A program made the translations under genes and the position numbers. The notes under the pieces were generated by a model. It was not told the DNA's origin. It saw nothing but the letters and a program-made list of their open reading frames with translations, and did not search any database. DNA of 40,310 nt. Source: Methylococcaceae bacterium (GTDB lineage: Bacteria > Pseudomonadota > Gammaproteobacteria > Methylococcales > Methylomonadaceae). How positions within the stretch are numbered: position 1 is the stretch's first letter; every line of letters starts with the position of its first letter. The stretch is taken from positions 1-40,310 of the forward strand of contig JAJRDU010000064.1 of NCBI GenBank assembly GCA_028748685.1, read 5' to 3'. Shown piece after piece: positions 20,384 through 30,257 of the stretch.

Positions 20384-21337
20384 ATGAGCCACACACTATA
20401 CGAAGCCAATGCCCAACGCGTTCAGCGCTGCGAGTTGGCGGTACCGGGTTCCAATCCCGACATGTTTGAAAAAGCCCTGAAAAGCGGTGTGGATTTTGTG
20501 TTTCTGGATCTTGAAGACGCGGTTGCTCCTGATGACAAGTTGCAAGCCCGCAAAAATGTGATCCAGGCCATCAACGATCTGGACTGGGCAGGTCATGGCA
20601 TCACGCTATCGGTGCGAATCAATGGTCTGGATACCCAATACATGGTGCGCGACGTGGTCGATCTGGTCGAACAGGCCGGCGCCAAGATAGACACCATTCT
20701 TATCCCTAAGGTCGGTGTATACGGCGACGTCTATATGGTGGAAGCCATGCTCAACCAGTTGGAAATGCAGCAAGGCCTGAAAAACAAGATCGGCATCGAA
20801 TGTCTGATCGAAACCGCGCTGGGCATGGCCAATGTCGAAGACATCGCCAAGCAGGGCGCCCTCGGTGGTCGGGTGGAAGCGCTGCACTTCGGCGTCGCCG
20901 ATTATGCGGCCAGCAACCGTGCCCGCACCGTCAACATCGGCGGTCTGAATCCCGATTATCCGGGCGACCAATGGCATGCGGCGATCAGCCGGATGACCGT
21001 GGCCTGTCGCGCTTATGGCCTGCGTCCTATCGACGGTCCGTTCGGCGACATCAAAGACCCGGAAGGATACAAAGCCGGCGCTCGCCGTGCCGCAGCGCTG
21101 GGTTGCGAAGGCAAGTGGGCGATCCATCCCTCGCAAATCGCGCTGGCTAACGAAGTCTTCACGCCGCCGGCTGCGGAAGTTGAAAAAGCCAAACGTATTC
21201 TGGAAGCACTGAAGGAAGCCGCCGCCCAGGGCAAGGGCGCTGCCGCGCTGGATGGAAGACTGATCGACGCCGCTTCCGAGCGCATGGCGAACAACATCGT
21301 CCGGGCAGCCGAAGCGATTGCCGCCAAGACCCGATAA
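20384..21337 (+). CDS. mclA: Malyl-CoA lyase (CoA ester lyase)
   Basis: HpcH/HpaI-CitE type: 'FVFLDLEDAVAPDDKLQARKN', 'IECLIETALGMANVEDIA', 'LHFGVADYAASNRA', 'GCEGKWAIHPSQI'. Confidence 0.93.
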   Translation: MSHTLYEANAQRVQRCELAVPGSNPDMFEKALKSGVDFVFLDLEDAVAPDDKLQARKNVIQAINDLDWAGHGITLSVRINGLDTQYMVRDVVDLVEQAGAKIDTILIPKVGVYGDVYMVEAMLNQLEMQQGLKNKIGIECLIETALGMANVEDIAKQGALGGRVEALHFGVADYAASNRARTVNIGGLNPDYPGDQWHAAISRMTVACRAYGLRPIDGPFGDIKDPEGYKAGARRAAALGCEGKWAIHPSQIALANEVFTPPAAEVEKAKRILEALKEAAAQGKGAAALDGRLIDAASERMANNIVRAAEAIAAKTR

Positions 21338-21391
21338 CCGTAAAGCAATTTGAAATAACCCAGGAGAGGCGCTCTTTAACTTGCCAACGAA

Positions 21392-21772
21392 GTGCTAATC
21401 ATCATCAAAAATATTCCATTGGGGCTCAGCAAGCCTATATTGGAAGACCTGCTTAAGACCACCGTTGCCGATACCTTTTGGTTCGGCAAGGGCAGGGTGA
21501 TGGACGTTCACATGGTCCAGGCCGAAAACCGTCGAGGTAAGGTGATCGAATATCACTGCGTGGCGATGATTGAACCGGAAGCAGCCGCGAAGCGGGTGAT
21601 TCGAATTTTGACTGGCCGGCTTATTTTTGGCGTGCGGCTTAAGGTGAGCGAATACGTGGTGCGAAGCTGGTGCAACGACAGGCGGCAAGCTGGAAAATAC
21701 CTGCATTTGGCGCGAGAAAAGCGAGTGCGGGATCGCCGGCGCCACTTGCGAATCAATTCACGCTATTCGTAA
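21392..21772 (+). CDS. Small basic protein with a predicted RRM-like fold
   Basis: 126 aa, GTG start. RNP2-like 'LIIIKNIP', then an alpha-beta-beta-alpha-beta pattern (ILEDLLKTT / VMDVHMVQ / EYHCVAMIEP / AAAKRVIRIL / GVRLKVSEY) and an Arg-rich tail 'REKRVRDRRRHLR'. Confidence 0.65.
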   Translation: MLIIIKNIPLGLSKPILEDLLKTTVADTFWFGKGRVMDVHMVQAENRRGKVIEYHCVAMIEPEAAAKRVIRILTGRLIFGVRLKVSEYVVRSWCNDRRQAGKYLHLAREKRVRDRRRHLRINSRYS

Positions 21773-21838
21773 GAACGCTGAAACGGAGCTTTTTCAGTGA
21801 ATAATGTAAACAAATTTTTTTGACTCAAGAGAGATACC

Positions 21839-23056
21839 ATGGACATTCATGAGTACCAAGCAAAGCAATTGCTGGCCGAATACGGCGTCAAGATCGCCGA
21901 AGGCGGACTGGCGTATAGCCCGGAAGACGCCGTACAACGCTCGCGCGAAATTGGCGGCCACGTCTGGGTAGTCAAGGCGCAGATTCATTCCGGTGCCCGC
22001 GGCAAGGCCGGCGGCATCAAGATCTGCAAAACCCACGACGAAGTGCGCGCCGCCGCCGATGAACTGCTCGGCAAGCGTCTGGTGACCCATCAAACCGGCC
22101 CGGCCGGTAAACAATGCCTGCGCCTGTATATCGAAGCCGGGACGGAAATCGCCAAGGAATTGTATTTCAGCTTGTTGATCGATCGTGCCCGCGAACGCAT
22201 CGTGATGGTCGGTTCCGCGCAAGGCGGCATGGAGATCGAGGAGTTGGCCGAGACCAATCCTCAGGCCATCAAGAAAATCTATATCGAACCGGCGGTGGGA
22301 TTGCAGGACTTCCAGGCCCGGAAAATGGCGTTTGCCCTGGGCATCCAGGCCGACCAGATTCAACATGCGGTGAAACTGATCCAGGGATGCTACCGGGCGA
22401 TGCGCGATCTGGACGCCAATATGGTCGAGATCAATCCGCTGGTCATCACCGGTCACGGCGAGCTGGTGGCGCTGGACGCGAAAATGGGCTTCGACGACAA
22501 CGCCTTGTTCCGCCGCCAAAAAATCTCCGAATTGCGCGACAAGACCCAGGAAGACCCCCGGGAAATGGCTGCAGCCGATCGCGGCTTGAGCTATGTGGGT
22601 CTCGATGGCGACATCGGCTGCATGATCAATGGCGCGGGCCTGGCGATGGCGACCATGGACATGATCAAACTGGCGGGCGGCGAGCCGGCCAACTTCCTGG
22701 ATGTTGGCGGCGGTGCCTCTGCCGAGCGTACCGAAAAAGCCTTCCGCATGGTATTGCAGGACAAAAACGTCAAGGCCATGTTGGTCAATATCTTCGCCGG
22801 TATCAACCGTTGCGACTGGATAGCCGAAGGTGTGGTACAGGCCGTGAAGAACATCGATATGAAGGTGCCTTTAGTGGTACGCCTGTCCGGCACCAATGTC
22901 GAGCAAGGCCGTAAAATCATCGAAGAAAGCGGTTTGCCCATCATCACCGCCGACACCTTGGCGGAAGCCGCCGAGAAAGCGGTGCAAGCACGTAATGATG
23001 TGGCAGCGGGTCGCTATCAGCCTCCTGCTTCACGCGACACTATTACTTCCCTGTAA
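21839..23056 (+). CDS. mtkA: Malate-CoA ligase (malate thiokinase) beta subunit
   Basis: SucC-like ATP-grasp '[19 protein letters not shown]', '[17 protein letters not shown]', '[18 protein letters not shown]'; context with mclA and sga. Confidence 0.92.
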   Translation: MDIHEYQAKQLLAEYGVKIAEGGLAYSPEDAVQRSREIGGHVWVVKAQIHSGARGKAGGIKICKTHDEVRAAADELLGKRLVTHQTGPAGKQCLRLYIEAGTEIAKELYFSLLIDRARERIVMVGSAQGGMEIEELAETNPQAIKKIYIEPAVGLQDFQARKMAFALGIQADQIQHAVKLIQGCYRAMRDLDANMVEINPLVITGHGELVALDAKMGFDDNALFRRQKISELRDKTQEDPREMAAADRGLSYVGLDGDIGCMINGAGLAMATMDMIKLAGGEPANFLDVGGGASAERTEKAFRMVLQDKNVKAMLVNIFAGINRCDWIAEGVVQAVKNIDMKVPLVVRLSGTNVEQGRKIIEESGLPIITADTLAEAAEKAVQARNDVAAGRYQPPASRDTITSL

Positions 23057-23074
23057 GGCGCAAGGTTAATCAAC

Positions 23075-23962
23075 ATGTCAATTTTTATCGATAAATCCAC
23101 CCGCATCATCGTCCAGGGCTTTACCGGCAAGATCGGTACTTTCCACGCCCAGGATATGATCAATTACGGCTCCAACGTGGTCGGTGGCATTACGCCGGGC
23201 AAGGGCGGCCAGAAACATCTGGACCGGCCGGTGTTCAACACCGTCAAGGAAGCCGTCGAACAAGCCGGCGCCGAAGCCAGCATCGTCTTCGTGCCGCCGG
23301 CTTACGCGGCCGATTCCATCATGGAAGCCGCCGAAGCCGGCATCAAATATTGCGTGGCGATCACCGACGGCATCCCGACCCAGGACATGATGAAGGTCAA
23401 AATCTTCCTGAGCCGTTTTCCCAAGGAGCAGCGCATGGTGTTGACTGGCCCCAATTGCGCCGGCACCATCAGCCCCGGCAAATCGATGCTGGGCATCATG
23501 CCGGGCCACATCTACATTCCCGGCAATGTCGGCATCGTCGGCCGTTCCGGCACCCTGGGCTACGAAGCCGCCGACCAGATGAAACGGTTGGGCATAGGCG
23601 TATCGACCTCTGTCGGCATCGGCGGCGACCCGATCAACGGCAGCTCGCACCGCGACATCCTGGAAAGATTCGAACAGGATCCTGAAACAAAAGTCGTGGT
23701 GATGATAGGCGAGATCGGCGGCCCGCAGGAAGTTGAAGCCGGCATCTTCGCCAAGGAATATATGAGCAAGCCGCTGGTGGCCTACATCGCCGGCCTCACC
23801 GCGCCTAAAGGCCGCCGCATGGGCCATGCCGGTGCGATTATTTCCTCGGTCGGTGAATCAGCGGCGGAAAAAGTCGAAATGCTGAAAGAACTGGGCGTGA
23901 CCATTGCCCCGACGCCGGCGGCGATGGGCGAGACGGTTGCCAAGGTATTGGCTAAACTGTAA
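23075..23962 (+). CDS. mtkB: Malate-CoA ligase (malate thiokinase) alpha subunit
   Basis: SucD-like 'RIIVQGFTGKIGTFHAQDMINYGSNVVGGITPGKGG', 'GRSGTLGYEAADQM', 'GRRMGHAGAIIS'. Confidence 0.93.
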   Translation: MSIFIDKSTRIIVQGFTGKIGTFHAQDMINYGSNVVGGITPGKGGQKHLDRPVFNTVKEAVEQAGAEASIVFVPPAYAADSIMEAAEAGIKYCVAITDGIPTQDMMKVKIFLSRFPKEQRMVLTGPNCAGTISPGKSMLGIMPGHIYIPGNVGIVGRSGTLGYEAADQMKRLGIGVSTSVGIGGDPINGSSHRDILERFEQDPETKVVVMIGEIGGPQEVEAGIFAKEYMSKPLVAYIAGLTAPKGRRMGHAGAIISSVGESAAEKVEMLKELGVTIAPTPAAMGETVAKVLAKL

Positions 23963-23979
23963 GCTCAAGCCCATGGTGG

Positions 23980-24006
23980 AAAAGCCCGCGTCATGCGGGC
24001 TTTTTT
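23980..24006 (+). terminator. Rho-independent terminator after mtkB
   Basis: AAAAGCCCGC-GTCAT-GCGGGCTTTTTT: GC-rich stem plus T-tract. Confidence 0.9.
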
Positions 24007-24058
24007 ATTTTGGCGGCCGGTTTTCCGCCCACTCGAATTAGTCAAGATCCAACAAACT

Positions 24059-27000
24059 ATGCAAGCCTCCCAACGAGCAACATATCTGGATGCCTACCAC
24101 TCATTGCCCGCCGAGCTGCAAATGCTGGTCAATTTGTTGGCGGTTTATTACGGCTATTGTTCATTGACCAATATCGCCAAGTGTCTGGCGGGTCTGGGCA
24201 TCAAGGAAGGCAATCGTGTGCTGAAACCCGAGACGGTCAAGGCGCGATTGAGGCCATTGATAGCGGCGGGTTTACTGGAAGAAAATGCGCGGCCCGGCGG
24301 CACCCGCTGCGCCCGCACATTGGCGGAGACGATTACTCGGCAATTGGTGAGCGACAAGGAATTCGAGGCTTATGCCGTCTTGGTGCTGCAGTTAAATCCT
24401 CCCGGTAGCGGGTATTACCGTTACAACAGCGCCGACGACTGCATCCGCGAGGCGCGCATTCATTTCCATCGCCGCGATTATCCGAAGACGCAGGAATGCC
24501 TGGAGGCCGGGAGGCGTTATCCGGGGCATTTGCCCGACGCCGTCGACCTCTATCTGTCCTGGTTTCTCAATCCGGTGGACGTTGGCTGGTTCAGGCAAAA
24601 TCATCCCTTGATATTGCGCGAAATGGCGGCTTACGCCTGCTTGCATCAATTGACCTACCTGTATCGGGCGCCCGATCTCGACGCTTTTTTCGAGCAGCAG
24701 TTAGAGGACGGCGAAAGCCGCAATGATCCGCTGTTCACGCGGCTGTTCTTGGAGCTGATGTTATTGCGTGGCGAATGGGAGGAAGTGTCCGCGCTAATCG
24801 TCGACGCCGAGGAACCCGAGTTGCTGGCTATCGCCGCGATGCTGACATTTTTGCGCGGCGATTATGCCGAAGCCGTCAGCGAATACGAAAAAGCCTTGGC
24901 ACTGCTCAGAAAGCTGGCTGGGCAGCGTACCGCTTATTTTCATGGTCTGGCCGGCGTGTTTTATCCACTGGCTATCTTGAAGGCCAATGACGCCAAGACG
25001 CGCACCAAGCTTGCCGCATTGCTGAATCAGGCGATCAAGGCCGGCACCGACTGGAACGGTATCTATCATTGTCTGGTACTGTTTCAGCAGTTTTTACAGG
25101 GCGATTTGTCGGTACGCGACCAGCTGTTGTTCTGGACACCGGCATTCCGGGTGGTCAGTGGCTTTCGGGAAAGTGGCGCGCCGGATAGCGTATTGACTAT
25201 GCCCATGCTGCAGCCGGCGCTGCTGCTGATGATCAAATTTTGGGTCAAGGCCGATTTCGCCAGCAAGATCGACCCGGTCGATCAACAGCTATATACCTAT
25301 CTGTTGAATAACGGTTATCGCTGGCCGGCGGCTGAGATGGCAAAAATATTCATCAGCCTGCAACCGGCAAAGGCGGCTCAGTGGGACAGCCGGTTCTTCG
25401 ATGGGGGCCGCGCGGCGCTGGCCGATTTGTTCGTCAGCCGTGCCGATTGGGAAGTGGCGCTGGATGCCTTGTTGAATTTGCCGGTCGGCGAGCATAAAAC
25501 CGAAATTGTCGGTCAAGCCGAAAAACCCACCCGGCTGGCCTGGCTGTTGAGCTTCGATGATACCCACGACTACATTAAGGCCGAACCGCGCGAACAAAAG
25601 CTGCAAGCCAAGGGTGGCTGGAGCAAGGGCAGGGCTGTGGCCTTGAAACGCCTGGCTCAGGAGCGAGACAGCTTCGATTATCTGAGCGAGCAAGACCAGA
25701 AACTCTGTTCCCATATCAAGGAATATAGAGACAGCGGCTGGTACGGCAGCGGGACTTATTTTGAGTTCGATAGCGGTTTGCCGCAGGCCTTGATCGGCCA
25801 CCCCTTGCTGTTCTGGGCCGATGCGCCGGAGGTTAGGGTAGAAGTGGTGATGGGCGAAGCCGAATTGCGAGTCAAAAAGGTGGAGGGTGGCGACAAGATC
25901 AAGATCAGCCTGGAGCCTGCCCCTATCTACGAACAGAAGTTTCATGTGCTCAAGGAAACCCCGACCCGCTTGCGGGTGGTGGCTTTTACGTCTGATCATC
26001 ACAAGATTTACAGTGTGCTGGGCAGGGGACTGGAGGTACCGGCCTCGGCGCAAGAGCGGGTATTGCAGACCCTGACCAGCATCTCGGGGCTATTGACCGT
26101 GCATTCGGACATCGGTGGCAGTTCCAGTACCGCCGAACAGGTACAGGCCGACGCCGCGCCGCGCATTCATCTGCTGCCGCATGGCGAAGGTTTGCGGGTG
26201 GCGCTGCTGGTGCGGCCGTTTGCCGATGGCGGCGCTTATTTCCAGCCTGGTCAGGGCGGCGAAAGCGTGTTGGCGGAAGTCGACGGCAGACGCGTTCAAA
26301 CTCGGCGTGATCTGAATCGGGAGAAACAGCTCGCGGCGGCCGTGATAGACGCCTGCCTGGCATTGCGGGATGCCGAGCGCGATTCGGCCGGCGATTGGCT
26401 GCTGGACGACCCGGAACAATGTCTGGAATTGCTGTTGCAGTTGCAGGCCTTGCCGGAGGGCCAGACTATGCTGGAATGGCCGGAAGGTGTGCGTTTCAAG
26501 GTGTTGGGGCAAACAGCCGGCAGCGGTCTCAGCATGCGGATCATGCGTGACAATGACTGGTTTGCCTTGCAGGGCGAGCTGACAATCGATGAAGACAATG
26601 TTGTCGAGATCCAGCAATTGCTGGGTCTGCTGGACAAGCGCCAGGGCCGGTTTCTGCAACTCAAGGACGGCCAGTTTATCGCCTTGACCGACGAATTCCG
26701 GCGCCGCCTCGAGGACTTGAAAGCCTATGCCGATCTCAGTGGCAAGAAGGTGCGCGTCAATCCCTTGGCGGCGCTGACCCTGGAAGATTGGCGGGACGAA
26801 GCGGGTTTCAAGGCCGATAAACACTGGCAGGCCCATATTCAGCGCCTGCAACATGCCCGCGATTATCAGCCGCAACTGCCGTCGACCTTGCAGGCCGAAT
26901 TGCGCGATTACCAGCTGGACGGTTATCGCTGGCTGGCCCGGCTGGCGCAATGGGGCGTGGGCGCCTGTCTGGCCGACGACATGGGCTTGGGCAAGACCGT

Positions 27001-28279
27001 GCAAGGGCTGGCTTTGTTGGTCGAGAGGGCTCCAGGCGGTCCTGCCCTGATCGTTGCCCCGACCTCGGTGTGCATGAACTGGGAAAACGAAGCCCGCCGT
27101 TTCGCGCCGACCCTGAATCCAGTCGTGCTGGGAACCAGCGACCGCCAGCGCCTGATGGATAATCTGGCGCCCTTCGACCTGTTGATTTGCAGCTACGGCT
27201 TGCTGCAACAGGAGCAGGTGGCCGAAATGCTGGCGCAAATCCGTTTCCAGACCGTGATTTTGGACGAGGCGCAAGCCATCAAGAACATCGCCACCCGCCG
27301 TTCGCGGGGCGCGATGAATTTGCAGGCCGAGTTTAAAGTGATCATGACCGGCACGCCCCTGGAAAATCATCTGAGTGAATTGTGGAATTTGTTCCGTTTC
27401 ATCAACCCCGGCTTGCTGGGCTCGCTGGAACAGTTTAACCGGCGTTTCGTCGGACCGATAGAGCGGGATAGGAGCGCGGAGGCGCGCTATCGCTTGAAAA
27501 AGCTGATCCAGCCCTTCATCCTGCGCCGCACCAAGACCCAGGTGCTCCAGGAACTGCCGCCGCGCACCGAAATCCCGATTTATGTGGAACTCAGCGCCGA
27601 GGAAATGGCGTTTTACGAAGCCTTGCGCCGAGAAAGCCTAGCGATATTGACCACTGCCAACGTTCAGCCGGGGCAGAAACAGTTGCAGATACTGGCGGCG
27701 ATCACCAAGCTGAGGCGCAGTTGCTGCAATACCCGGTTGGCCAACGCCGACGTGGTTTTGCCCAGCAGCAAGCTGGCGGCCTTCGGCGAAATCGTCGATG
27801 AGTTGCTGGATAACAAACACAAGGCGCTGGTGTTCAGCCAGTTCGTGGATCATCTGCAGCTGATCAAGGACTACGTCGAGCGGCGCGGGATCGCCTATCA
27901 ATATCTGGATGGCGGCACGCCCGCCAAGGAGCGTCAGAAAAGGGTCGACGCCTTTCAGCGCGGCGAGGGCGAGTTGTTCCTGATCAGCCTAAAGGCCGGC
28001 GGCGTCGGTCTGAATCTGACGGCGGCCGATTACGTGATCCACATGGACCCCTGGTGGAATCCGGCGGTGGAAGATCAGGCTTCGGATCGTGCTCACCGCA
28101 TGGGCCAGCAACGCCCCGTGACGATATACCGGTTGGTCGCCAAGCAGACTATAGAGGAAAAGATCGTCGCCTTGCATAGCCATAAGCGCGATTTAGCCGA
28201 CAGCCTGCTGGAAGGTGCCGACATCAGCGGCAAAATGTCTGCGGACGATTTGTTGGGCTTGATGAAGGCGGATGTTTGA
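24059..28279 (+). CDS. SNF2/RapA-family DEAD/DEAH-box helicase
   Basis: 'ADDMGLGKTVQGLALL', 'VILDEAQAIKN', 'MTGTPLENHLSELWNLF', 'FILRRTKTQVLQELPPRTE', 'SLKAGGVGLNLTAADYVIHMDPWWNPAVEDQASDRAHRMGQ'. The ATG at 24059 is preferred because the ATG at 23993 lies in the mtkB terminator. Confidence 0.93.
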   Translation: MQASQRATYLDAYHSLPAELQMLVNLLAVYYGYCSLTNIAKCLAGLGIKEGNRVLKPETVKARLRPLIAAGLLEENARPGGTRCARTLAETITRQLVSDKEFEAYAVLVLQLNPPGSGYYRYNSADDCIREARIHFHRRDYPKTQECLEAGRRYPGHLPDAVDLYLSWFLNPVDVGWFRQNHPLILREMAAYACLHQLTYLYRAPDLDAFFEQQLEDGESRNDPLFTRLFLELMLLRGEWEEVSALIVDAEEPELLAIAAMLTFLRGDYAEAVSEYEKALALLRKLAGQRTAYFHGLAGVFYPLAILKANDAKTRTKLAALLNQAIKAGTDWNGIYHCLVLFQQFLQGDLSVRDQLLFWTPAFRVVSGFRESGAPDSVLTMPMLQPALLLMIKFWVKADFASKIDPVDQQLYTYLLNNGYRWPAAEMAKIFISLQPAKAAQWDSRFFDGGRAALADLFVSRADWEVALDALLNLPVGEHKTEIVGQAEKPTRLAWLLSFDDTHDYIKAEPREQKLQAKGGWSKGRAVALKRLAQERDSFDYLSEQDQKLCSHIKEYRDSGWYGSGTYFEFDSGLPQALIGHPLLFWADAPEVRVEVVMGEAELRVKKVEGGDKIKISLEPAPIYEQKFHVLKETPTRLRVVAFTSDHHKIYSVLGRGLEVPASAQERVLQTLTSISGLLTVHSDIGGSSSTAEQVQADAAPRIHLLPHGEGLRVALLVRPFADGGAYFQPGQGGESVLAEVDGRRVQTRRDLNREKQLAAAVIDACLALRDAERDSAGDWLLDDPEQCLELLLQLQALPEGQTMLEWPEGVRFKVLGQTAGSGLSMRIMRDNDWFALQGELTIDEDNVVEIQQLLGLLDKRQGRFLQLKDGQFIALTDEFRRRLEDLKAYADLSGKKVRVNPLAALTLEDWRDEAGFKADKHWQAHIQRLQHARDYQPQLPSTLQAELRDYQLDGYRWLARLAQWGVGACLADDMGLGKTVQGLALLVERAPGGPALIVAPTSVCMNWENEARRFAPTLNPVVLGTSDRQRLMDNLAPFDLLICSYGLLQQEQVAEMLAQIRFQTVILDEAQAIKNIATRRSRGAMNLQAEFKVIMTGTPLENHLSELWNLFRFINPGLLGSLEQFNRRFVGPIERDRSAEARYRLKKLIQPFILRRTKTQVLQELPPRTEIPIYVELSAEEMAFYEALRRESLAILTTANVQPGQKQLQILAAITKLRRSCCNTRLANADVVLPSSKLAAFGEIVDELLDNKHKALVFSQFVDHLQLIKDYVERRGIAYQYLDGGTPAKERQKRVDAFQRGEGELFLISLKAGGVGLNLTAADYVIHMDPWWNPAVEDQASDRAHRMGQQRPVTIYRLVAKQTIEEKIVALHSHKRDLADSLLEGADISGKMSADDLLGLMKADV

Positions 28280-28330
28280 GCGATTGCCGACTTACGATGA
28301 GAGCGGCAATCAGTGTCTGATCGGTATGGA

Positions 28331-28693
28331 TCAGATCAAATGCGCGACTTTCAACAATACGCCGATAATCAGCGTGGTTTGTAAAAAGCCGGCGCCGATA
28401 ATCCAACGGGTTAAATCGGCTTTGCATTCCGCGATGCGTTGATTGGTTTCCGCAATGCGTTGATAGGTTTCGGCTTTGAGTAACTCTATTTTGTGTTCCA
28501 GTGCCGTTTCCATTTCTTTCAGGTCGCGCTTGGTGGCCGCCTCGTCGAAATGGTATTCGTGCTTGGCTTGCTCCAGCGTGTTGCCTGTGGCGGTGCGCTG
28601 TAGTTCGGTAATGACTTGAGCTTGTTCTTCCGAAAAGCCTACGGATTTGAGGCGGTTGGCAAATTCCAGGGTATCAAAAGGGATGGCGTTCAT
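28331..28693 (-). CDS. DUF1640-like coiled-coil membrane protein
   Basis: 'FDTLEFANRLKSVGFSEEQAQVITELQR', coiled coil 'ALEHKIELLKAETYQRIAETNQRIAE', C-terminal TM 'WIIGAGFLQTTLIIGVLLKVAHLI'. Confidence 0.8.
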   Translation of the reverse strand: MNAIPFDTLEFANRLKSVGFSEEQAQVITELQRTATGNTLEQAKHEYHFDEAATKRDLKEMETALEHKIELLKAETYQRIAETNQRIAECKADLTRWIIGAGFLQTTLIIGVLLKVAHLI

Positions 28694-29008
28694 AGTCGGG
28701 CCTCATGGAATCTTTATAAGGCTTATTCTACAGCAAGAGCCCGATTAGCCGCCACGGTTAGCCTGTATTTCGCGCGATGTGGAGAGATTTTGTATCGCCA
28801 CGTGTCAAAGTTTAGTCAATAGTGCAATATTGGAACGCACTGTTGATCCGGTTTACAATTGGGCTAGAAGTTCATGGTAACTTGGAAGGCTTTGCTCACG
28901 GTAAAGTTTGCCGGTTGAATGAGGCTCATTTTTTATGGTGTCGGCGGCCTTTGTTTTATCTAACGTCGATTTTCTTGATTCGATTCATTGTTCCAGAGCC
29001 TTTAAGCC

Positions 29009-30232
29009 ATGAACTTGCAGCATGTTGATATACATAACGCCATTACCGCATTAAGTTGCGCGCTGGATTTCGTGGGAGTCGACGAAGTCAGGCACGGTAA
29101 ACGGGTGGCGTTCATGGCTCGGGCTATCGCTGAACGCCTAGGCTGGCCGGAGACAGAATGCTTATCCATCCTCTATGGTGGAATGTTGCATGATTGCGGA
29201 GTTTCCAGAATTCATGAACACCGTCGTCTTACCGAAACGCTGGAGTGGGACGGTGCCGAAGACCATTGCCTCCGTGGTGCCGATTATTTATCAGCCTGTC
29301 TGCCGTTGGCTCATCTGGCGGCCGAGATTCGCTATCACCACACCCGCTGGATAAAACTGCTCGAATTGCCGGTCGAGCAGCGCGTTCGCTTGCGTGCTAA
29401 TTTATTGTTTTTGGCGGATCGCATCGATGTGTTACAGGCGCCTTTCCTGAATAGTGGAGCTATCCTGACGGAATATCAGGGGATTATTGCGCGTATCAAG
29501 ACGCTGTCCGGCACACTGTTTGCGCCGGAACTGGTGGAGGCCTTTGCCGAAATCGCCGATGTCGAAGCTTTTTGGTTGGCCATGGAGCCTGAATATCTGG
29601 ATGAGGATTTGCGCGATATAGGCAGCCAAATACCAACGGCGATGCTCGATATTTCAGCGCTCAAGGAATTGGCGCGCTTATTTTCCAGGGTTGTGGACGC
29701 CAAAACCCCGTATACCGATGAACATTCGCAAAGAGTGGCGCAAATTTCTCGGCAATTGGCGGCGGACTTTGGCCTTGAAAATTACGATCTGGAGCAGGTT
29801 GAAATCGCCGGCTTGTTGCATGACATCGGCAAGTTACGGGTATCGGAAGACATTATCGAAAAACCGGGAGGTCTCACGCCGACGGAACGGGCCACCATGC
29901 ACCGGCATAGCTATGATACCTTTCGCATCCTGCAGCGGGTGTTCAGCGATTCCAAGATCCCAATCTGGGCTGGATTTCACCATGAAACCTTGAACGGCGA
30001 AGGTTATCCTTTTAAATCCAGCCACAAGGAATTGGATTTGGAATGCCGCATCATTGCCGTCGCCGATATTTTCCAAGCATTGGCGCAGGAGAGGCCTTAC
30101 CGCCATACCATGAGTCTTCAGTATATTCTCGACAATATGCAGTCGCGGGTTGCGGCAGGTCAACTTGATGCGGCAGTGGTTGCTAAATTGACCGAAAATG
30201 CCGAACGCTATTATCGGCTGGCGGTGGCTTGA
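29009..30232 (+). CDS. Tandem HD / HD-GYP domain phosphohydrolase
   Basis: N-terminal HD 'HGKRVAFMARAIAERLGW...GGMLHDCGVSR'; C-terminal HD-GYP 'EHSQRVAQISR...AGLLHDIGKLRV...GFHHETLNGEGYPF'. Confidence 0.9.
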   Translation: MNLQHVDIHNAITALSCALDFVGVDEVRHGKRVAFMARAIAERLGWPETECLSILYGGMLHDCGVSRIHEHRRLTETLEWDGAEDHCLRGADYLSACLPLAHLAAEIRYHHTRWIKLLELPVEQRVRLRANLLFLADRIDVLQAPFLNSGAILTEYQGIIARIKTLSGTLFAPELVEAFAEIADVEAFWLAMEPEYLDEDLRDIGSQIPTAMLDISALKELARLFSRVVDAKTPYTDEHSQRVAQISRQLAADFGLENYDLEQVEIAGLLHDIGKLRVSEDIIEKPGGLTPTERATMHRHSYDTFRILQRVFSDSKIPIWAGFHHETLNGEGYPFKSSHKELDLECRIIAVADIFQALAQERPYRHTMSLQYILDNMQSRVAAGQLDAAVVAKLTENAERYYRLAVA

Positions 30233-30257
30233 TACCTTAACTTTTTGGAGAAAGACA

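Noticed and set aside
21773-21838. CTGAAA...TTTCAG hairpin between the RRM-like ORF and mtkA as a terminator
   Set aside because: Only a 6-bp AT-rich stem with no T-tract immediately after; too weak to call.
21794-22519. 241-aa minus-strand ORF
   Set aside because: Antisense to mtkA; shadow ORF.
23078-23827. 249-aa minus-strand ORF
   Set aside because: Antisense to mtkB; composition typical of shadow ORFs.
26090-27370. 426-aa minus-strand ORF
   Set aside because: Entirely antisense to the SNF2 helicase; a GC-codon-bias artefact.
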